Shown piece by piece: positions 58,088-64,000 of a DNA stretch of 64,000 nucleotides. The stretch is from contig JAKSZP010009269.1 of assembly GCA_022478985.1 (NCBI GenBank), positions 124,001-188,000 on the forward strand, in the 5' to 3' direction. The notes under the pieces are model-generated. The model searched no databases and was not told where the DNA came from. It saw nothing but the letters and a program-made list of their open reading frames with translations. Source of the stretch: Massospora cicadina. Lineage: Eukaryota > Entomophthoromycota > Entomophthoromycetes > Entomophthorales > Entomophthoraceae. Both the position numbers and the translations under genes were made by a program. Positions within the stretch are counted from its first letter, which is position 1. Every line of letters begins with the position of its first letter.

Positions 58088-60668
58088 TTGCATGCGCTGG
58101 CGGAATTGGCCCACTTGGAGTCCAACATTCCAGCCACAGGATACAGCCCTGCATGGGGCCAGAAGTGGGCGGAGGCAGCCACCCACCTCAATGCACTCGA
58201 AAGGCAACACAAACATTGGGTTTGTGTCCAATACAGAGCCACACGCATCACTAAAGGTGACAAGTGCACTGCATACTTCTTTAAAAAAATTTTTGCACCA
58301 CGCCAGAGCGTGGCCTGCACACAGGTGCAAAGATCAGATAATTCCATTGCGGACACACCAGCTGAAGTGGCAATCAAAACGCAAAAATATTACTCCGAGT
58401 TATACCGAGCTGAACCAATTCAGCTGGCCGAAATGGCAGAATTTCTTGACCAAGCTCATATCTGCACCATTTTCCAATACCTGGAAATAATAAATTTAAT
58501 CACTCCAAACGAATTATGGACAGCCATTCGCGGTGCGCCAAACCAAAAATGCCCAGGCCCAGATGGCATTCCATATGAGTTCTACAAAAAATTTTTAAAT
58601 TTATATCCCCATTGCAGCTAGCCTCACTCAACCAAAGCCTGTTGGAAACGCGCCTCCTACCAGGAGGACATGAGGCCTTTACTGTCACACTCTTCAAGAA
58701 AGGGGATAAGATTGACTTAGCCAACTGGCGCCCCATTTCTCTAACAAACACAGACACCAAAATTTTAACAAAAATCATGGCTAACCGTTTTGGGATTGTG
58801 CATCTGCCACCATCTCCCCAGAACAATTTGGTTTCATCCCCAGAAGGTTGATTTGGGATAACGTGCACTCTGTGGCTAATGTATGGCAGTCCACAGCCTC
58901 TGGGGCACTTGTATTCTTGGACCAGAAAAGGCCTATGATAGAGTAAACTGGGAATACCTTAGGGCCTGCCTCCATCAATTCCGCCTACCCCCCGCTTCAT
59001 AAACTGGGTGATGCTGCTCACAGAATCTGTGACAATGGCAGTGCATGGCCCAGGCTTCCTAACGGAAGTAGTCTGCCCTCAAAGGGGCCTGCGACAAGGG
59101 GACCCCCTCAGCCCACTCTTATACAACTTCAGCCTTGACCCACTACTGCGAAATGTGAATGCCCACCTCACTGGGGTCCATGTGCCAGGCCAAACCCCAG
59201 TCAAGATGATGGCATTTGCAGATGATTGCGTGGTGGGGGTGTCTAATAACAAAGATGCACGCGCGCTTGAAGCCCTCATCCAGGAATATTCCCGGGTAAG
59301 CAACGTGGCACTGAACGCCACCAAAACTGAAATCATCCTCCTTGGTCAGTTTCAGAACTGCTGGGCCCCAGCAAGTAGTTCCCAACCCAGCCCATCTGGT
59401 CGCCCACGTCCACGCCTTACTAACTCAACACACACTGCTCCACTGGTGCTCCCCTTTATGCCACGTCCTACCATAGGACTGGTGCGCCATCTGGGCGTGT
59501 GGATGGAGGCAGGCGGATATGCGTCAGCAGTAATGGAGTGCCGTATACTGGACAACGTGACGAAGCGAATCGCCTCTCTCAGAGCCCACCCTACTACCCT
59601 CACTGGCAAGGTTGTTCTTGCCAACTCTATGCTCCTATCCAAAGTCTGGTTCGGAGCCCACGCCATCCCCTTCTCCCTGAGCTTCTTCAAATCCCTGTAT
59701 GCTTTGTTGCAAGGATGGCTTTGGTCAAGCCCTCCACCAGTATAGCTAGAGGTCATGTTTGGCCCTCATCATCAAGGTGGCATGGGCCTGCTTGACTTCA
59801 AAGCCCATGCTGCCAAGATCCTGGGCACCTGGATCGCGGCTGTCACCACTCCTACACTCCCATCCCAACACTGGTCCCGCGCAGCTTGCTCCAACTTCTC
59901 CCGAGCCTTGGGCCTCAACAATCCATCAAACCCCCACTCCCTGATGAAATACCTCGCATCACACACATCGGCCACAGGTCCTCACGGGACTAAAACCCAC
60001 TACAAACGAATCCTACTCTCCATGCGAAGCGCAGAGTGGAGAATTCGTATTAGTGGACATACAACTCAAAGAGGCCGCCCCTCTCCTCAGTTCACACAAG
60101 AGGTACAGGGGCTACCCATTCATGATGGCGTGATCCCCATTCGACCTCAAGTCCTATCCAGGGTGGACTACCTGGACATGATGGACATCCCTTATTCCAC
60201 TGAGACTCAAAAGACTATCTGGAAATACGCACACCATCCTCTGTTGCAGCCTCAAGTCCGCTCCCATGTGTGGCGCTGCCTGAGGCAGGTGTATCGTACA
60301 GCTGAGCGCTCTAACGCTTTACACTCATCCTGTGTCATGTGTGGCCAGTATGGAACGCTGTTCCACCACCTGGAGAAGTGCCCCACCTCTAAAGTGATAT
60401 GGCGCGAAGTCCAACGTCTGCTAGGCCAGGATCAAACACATCCCTTCAGTCTGTCAAGAGATATGTTTGCTTCATCAATGGCCTCCCCCTCCCACCCTCC
60501 CTTCGTGCTCTGGTGGTTGCAATCGCCATGTGGAGTATCCACACGATTGTCTTGGATGCCATCGCCGGATCCATCCCCACCCTCCCTGAAGCTGTCCACA
60601 GATTCTGGTCTCATTTGGTGGATCACTTTCAAGCGTGGATGTTTGAATATCTCCCACTGCGTCGCTGA
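58088..60668 (+). pseudogene. LINE-B ORF2 reverse transcriptase and C-terminal CCHC domain
   Basis: Long open pieces are 58088-58621, 58612-58851 and 59008-60738; the last is one frame with a single TAG at 59743. RT blocks: CPGPDGIPYEFYKK, then ANWRPISLTNTDTKILTKIM, then KAYDRVNWEYL in a shifted frame near 58930-58962. RGLRQGDPLSPLLYNFSLD is followed by AFADDCVVGVSNN with FADD intact at 59215-59226. The thumb LVRHLGVWMEAGGY follows. The C-terminus carries CVMCGQYGTLFHHLEKC (CX2CX7HX4C), the usual LINE ORF2 zinc motif, at about 60332-60382. A frameshift near 60480 moves the true end to the TGA at 60666-60668. Confidence 0.9.
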
Positions 60669-60697
60669 CAGCTGGTCTCCTCCTGGTTCCCAGTCTT

Positions 60698-61845
60698 TGT
60701 TAAGTTTTCAGCTGATGGTGCAAGCTAAAATAACTTAACAATGAAATTAGGATATAAACTTCATTTTTCAAATGAAACTCCTGCTCATAATCAGGAAGTA
60801 GATTCTCCAATAATCCTTGATAATAGCCAAGTAACTCTGGTACGCTCACCATTCTTAAGTCTATTGGCACCAACAAATATAAGGACCTTCTGTCTTCATA
60901 CAAAATCAGGAAATTATTCCTCTATAATTGGGACTACTTCTCTGGCAGGCAACTATATACTTCTCTTTGGGAAGAATAAACACACACAACTATCTAATAT
61001 AGACATAATGGCAACAGATGTGAATATCAGACAGACAACAGATGGATAACAATAATTAATAAACTAAGCAACATTAGTTATTAATGATCAATAAAATGGT
61101 AAATGATGATTAATTGATGTTTTATTAATTGGCCAGGCGCTGGTATTATATACCTCTTGGGCATCTCCTGGCCAAACTCATCTATTAGATGAGTTCATTC
61201 ATATTATGCCAATCCTCTGCTGGTCATGGCAATAATTATGAAAAATCCCCAAGTCAATTCAGCCCATGAATTGACTAAAAATAACAACCTGTTTCAGCCC
61301 AATTGAAGGCAATTTTACTCTCATAATTGGGATGACTTTGGGTTTTGAACTCAACATCAAAATCTTCCCAATTAGAGCTACATCATAACTTGACATCTAA
61401 CAATAAATGGGGAATAAAACATATATGATCATAAAAGATGATGCACCCCAATTTGGGACATCAGCAGGCCTCTCAATAGCACTAAGTACGCCCATAATTG
61501 GGACATCTATGTTTAAGTGCTTAATTATCAATTTCATTAATCAAACCCAACTTCCACCTTAGTGCATTAAGATTAGTGCACTAATTTAGGAGGTGCAATT
61601 TAGTTAATGCTGTGGGACCACCTTGCACCCAAGTGGACCCATAATTGGCCATAATATAATTATATCATAGCTATTATTAGCTATGATAATTGGGATGATT
61701 TAAATAGAATTGAGGTGATTTTGGAAGGAATTTAGTTATGCAGATAAATTGGGAAAGATCAAAGGATCCATCAATGGGATTAATCTATTAGCATTGATGG
61801 TTTTCTCAAAGGGTTTATTTTTGAGTCAACCATCAAAATCTAACA
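60698..61845 (-). repeat. Element H 3' LTR (inferred ends)
   Basis: In plus orientation it starts TGTTAAGTTTTCAG and ends AATCTAACA, giving TGTTA...TAACA inverted ends, 1148 bp. The element-sense purine tract CAAGTGGGGGAAAA lies at 61846-61859, directly outside. The second LTR is outside the window, so the ends rest on the LINE-B break point and the purine tract. Three short open stretches inside (60741-61049 and two antisense) are unremarkable. Confidence 0.72.
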
Positions 61846-62380
61846 TTTTCCCCCACTTGACTGGAATATAAACCCTGAGTTTCCCAATTCTCTCTTCATA
61901 TCTGTAAACAACACCACTTCAGCATATCAGAAATTTGTCACTGCTCTTATTCCCAAACAACATCATTATTTTAAGAAATAAATTGGACTAAACATTTTTT
62001 ATGAATATGTTTTTAGATTGTTTTAAAGTCCTGGTTAAAGTATCTTATTATTTTTTTCCAACTTTAATGATGTCCATTTGGCCCTGTTTTTTTTCATTCA
62101 GCTGCTAGATTGGGCCAAATTGGTGCACAAAGATGAAGAATTTAGTTTCTGAGTTGCCTCCCCCCTCAAAGTGGAGGAAATAAAATTCATTTTTATTTAT
62201 TAAAATTTACAATTTTCTTATTACTTGGAATATAAAATCTTATTCTTTTTTTACTATGTATATAGATGATAGATAATTTTTTTTCTTTACTACTATTATA
62301 TATATATATTTTTTTTTATTTTTTTCTCATAACTATTATTTTCAAATACTTGTATATACTTATGTTTAAATTCTTCTCTT
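61846..62380 (-). other. Element H non-coding spacer between pol and 3' LTR
   Basis: AT-rich, including a low-complexity TATATATATATTTTTTTTTATTTTTTTC run near 62298-62327 (plus strand). The polypurine tract is at its lower end. No coding signal is seen. Confidence 0.6.
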
Positions 62381-63432
62381 CTAATTGGGCCACTTTTTAA
62401 ACTTCCTTAGGAATTTAGCATGGACTCAATTATAGACATGCCCCAAATTTTTCTCCTTAATAGTGTAAGAAAAGTTTGAAGTTTTCTCTATAACTTCAAA
62501 TGGGCCAACCCAAATGCGATTTAACTTGTGAATTTGGCCTGAACCATGGGTATTACAAAATAATACTTCATCCCCCACAGCAAATTTGGGCAGATCATAT
62601 CAGTTTTTTGATCTTTTTCATGTCAGGCCTTACAAAGTTTGAAGTTATTATCAAAAGCCTGGGCTTGCAGTTTAATTAAGGTTTCTGCAAGCCTCTCAAC
62701 ATACTGAGAATAGCTCAATTCTTGGGGTTCTTGTAGCAAGGAATACAACAATGGTGGTAAGGCTGGATGCTTCCCATATAGAAGTTGGAATGGAGACATC
62801 TTTGTGGCCAAATGGTAAGAGATGTTGTAGGCAAAAATGGCCAAACTGAGGAATGTACTCCATTTGGAGGGCTTCTGAGAAGTCAGTTTCCTTAGGATAT
62901 TGACAAGTGTTCCATTAACTCGTTCCACTGCACCATTTGTTTCTGGGTGGTATGGAGTTGACAGAACACCACGCACCCCCATTAATTCATTGAGCTTCTG
63001 GAGAATAACTGCAGTGAAATTTGTGCCATTATCCATTAATATAAATTGAGGACATCCGTGCCAATGAATAACTTGCTCCAAGATAAATTTAGCAGTTGTT
63101 GAGGCTCCTAAGTCCTGAATAGCCCTGGCTTTGACCCATTTCATCAAGTGATCAATTGCCACAATAATATATTTGGCTTTTGCATTGCTAATTGGGAGGG
63201 GTCCAACCACATCTATGGATATAGTGTGCCAAGTGAATTTGGGCCAAACAAGCTGGTATGAAGTAGCTTTTTGGAAGGGTTTTTCCCCTTGGCACTCTTG
63301 GCAACAGCTCAAAGTTTCATGGATGTCAAAATGCATCAATTCCCAATAGTAATTTTGCTTGAGCTGCTCCTTTGTTTTCTTAAAGCCTCCATGGCCAGTG
63401 GCCTTATGAGCAGCCAAAATTAGATCTGCTCA
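62381..63432 (-). pseudogene. Element H integrase
   Basis: An open frame of 264 residues (63417-62623) continues upstream through one TGA at 63430-63432. The zinc domain is HKATGH plus CCQECQ (His, His, Cys, Cys all present). Catalytic residues: Asp in ISIDVVGPLP (near 63210), Asp in FILMDNGTNF (near 63030), and Glu in NGAVERVNGT (near 62930). FAYNISYHLATKMSPFQLLYG follows. After 62623 a frameshift moves the C-terminal domain (GSGQIHKLNRIWVGPFEVIE, then VHAKFLRKFKKWPN) to a second frame ending at 62381. The domain lacks a chromodomain. The protein would insert element DNA into the genome. Confidence 0.92.
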
Positions 63433-64000
63433 AGCTGAGGGACATGGAAATATATATTTCTTCCCATCAATCACCTTGAATAAGACTCCTTTTTCAGTAT
63501 GGGTATCCTTTCTTAATTTGGAGAGAATTTTCTGCACTTGTTTGGGCTCATTGGCAAAAGTTCCACTAACCATCTTCTGAAACAAGGCATCCGCAGGCTG
63601 ACAGAGGGTTGCCACAATGGGCAGATGAGACAAACAATCAGCATTCTGATGCTTAGCACCAGCCTGGTGCTTGATGGTATAGTCATAAGCCTGCAGCTTA
63701 AGTGCCCAGAGAGCCAAACGTCCTTCTGGCTCCTTCAAGTTGTTAAGCCAGCTTAGGGATGCATGATCAGTAACCACGGTGAAATGCACTCCATGAAGGT
63801 ATACTCAGAACTGTTTATAGGCATATATAACTGCCAAACACTCTCTTTCTGTCACAGTATAATTTCTTTCATGGGCATTTAGGGTCTGACTAGCATAGGC
63901 TACTGGGTGCTCTTCGCCATCTTCTCCAACTTGGGACAAAACGGCTCCAATTGCTGTTAATGATGCATCAGTCTGAACAATAAATTCCTGGTCAAAGTCA
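63430..64000 (-). pseudogene. Element H RNase H domain, 5' part outside window
   Basis: Reading from the right edge: EFIVQTDASLTAIGAVLSQ (first catalytic Asp), HPVAYASQTLNAHERNYTVT, ECLAVIYAYKQF (catalytic Glu just before it), a TGA at 63805-63807, then VYLHG and FTVVTDHASLSWL (third Asp). The end is KLQAYDYTIKHQAGAKHQNA and DCLSHLP. All RNase H catalytic residues are present, so only the single stop inactivates this part. RNase H removes the RNA strand during reverse transcription. RT lies upstream beyond 64000. Confidence 0.92.

Larger units (their letters stand above)
55744..60697 (+). mobile_element. LINE-B: near full-length non-LTR retrotransposon
   Basis: It has ORF1, endonuclease, RT and a C-terminal zinc region in order, with far fewer lesions than LINE-A. 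The 5' boundary is uncertain; the first ORF1 Met is at 55744 and element I copy 2 ends near 55660. The 3' UTR is cut at 60697 by the LTR of element H after about 29 bases, so the A-rich tail seen in LINE-A is missing here and should lie beyond the right end of the window. The GC content is visibly higher than that of the flanks. Confidence 0.9.
60698..64000 (-). mobile_element. Element H: Ty3/gypsy element, 3' half in window
   Basis: The 3' LTR 60698-61845, the polypurine tract just above it, then integrase and RNase H lie in minus-strand order and run off the right edge. Its LTR begins inside LINE-B's 3' UTR: LINE-A and LINE-B stay aligned up to about 60697 and diverge there. The pol sequence is the best kept in the window after element A integrase. 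The 5' LTR, gag, protease and RT lie beyond 64000. Confidence 0.88.

Noticed and set aside
59008..60738. Long open stretch that might be scored as a host protein.
   Set aside because: RGLRQGDPLSP, FADD and the closing CCHC motif identify it as LINE ORF2, and the same sequence recurs in LINE-A.
61390..61410. A second ATCTAACA inside element H's LTR that could mark its true end.
   Set aside because: It is not next to a purine tract; the copy at 61845 is followed in element sense by CAAGTGGGGGAAAA, which fits better.
1..64000. Possibility of a bacterial, plasmid or phage window with defence systems or CRISPR arrays.
   Set aside because: No operons, ribosome binding sites, regularly spaced repeats with unique spacers, or prokaryotic protein families were seen; all named genes are eukaryotic retroelement genes.

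Overview
The window is a eukaryotic, very probably fungal, stretch of nested and decayed retrotransposons. The best evidence for a fungus is the Ty3/gypsy chromovirus Pol, with an integrase followed by a chromodomain, together with CCHC-bearing LINEs. I cannot assign a phylum from sequence alone. I recognise no host gene, tRNA, rRNA, CRISPR array or prokaryotic feature. Every coding region I can name belongs to a mobile element, and nearly all carry stops or frameshifts.

Layout. Positions 1-4655 hold a degraded LINE (LINE-A, plus strand, 5' end outside the window). It is followed by a ~49-bp tandem repeat (4691-5060) and by an old diverged repeat ('R', about 5440-7797 with a second copy at 13240-14337). 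R carries an LTR of the TGTAAGTC family (6331-7616). It also carries a minus-strand element C (7798-12580) with two LTRs, gag and protease but no reverse transcriptase or integrase. Positions 14338-27471 are a plus-strand Ty3/gypsy element B. A second member of the same family, element A (minus strand, 15656-21792), has inserted 40 bp after B's 5' LTR. A has equal-length LTRs and a perfect CACCC target duplication.

Positions 28410-43510 are an old plus-strand Ty3/gypsy element G. It is interrupted by a solo LTR (E, 35468-36891, perfect TCTTC duplication) inside the integrase C-terminus, by a ~1.26 kb unidentified insert in gag, and by a complete but dead Ty3/gypsy element F (37353-42792) that landed 13 bp into G's 3' LTR. 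Positions 43511-47490 are AT-rich with no recognised gene.

Positions 47491-53607 are a heavily decayed gag-pol element I. A second, gag-only copy (53608-55660) follows directly. Both gag copies hold a collagen-like Gly-X-Y stretch. Positions 55744-60697 are LINE-B, the better copy of the LINE-A family. Its 3' UTR is cut by the LTR of a minus-strand Ty3/gypsy element H, which runs off the right edge. H is the least decayed element here: only two in-frame stops and one frameshift are seen in its RNase H-integrase region.

Three LTR lineages can be separated. A, B, D and E share LTRs that begin TGTAAG/TATAAG and end TGACA, and the 3' end of pol continues into the LTR. C, G, H and I share similar Gag, protease or integrase, and C and G share a primer-binding site. 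F is a third type with short 0.36-kb LTRs. Relative age can be read from the nesting: R is older than D and C; B is older than A; G is older than E and F; I2 is probably older than LINE-B, which is older than H.
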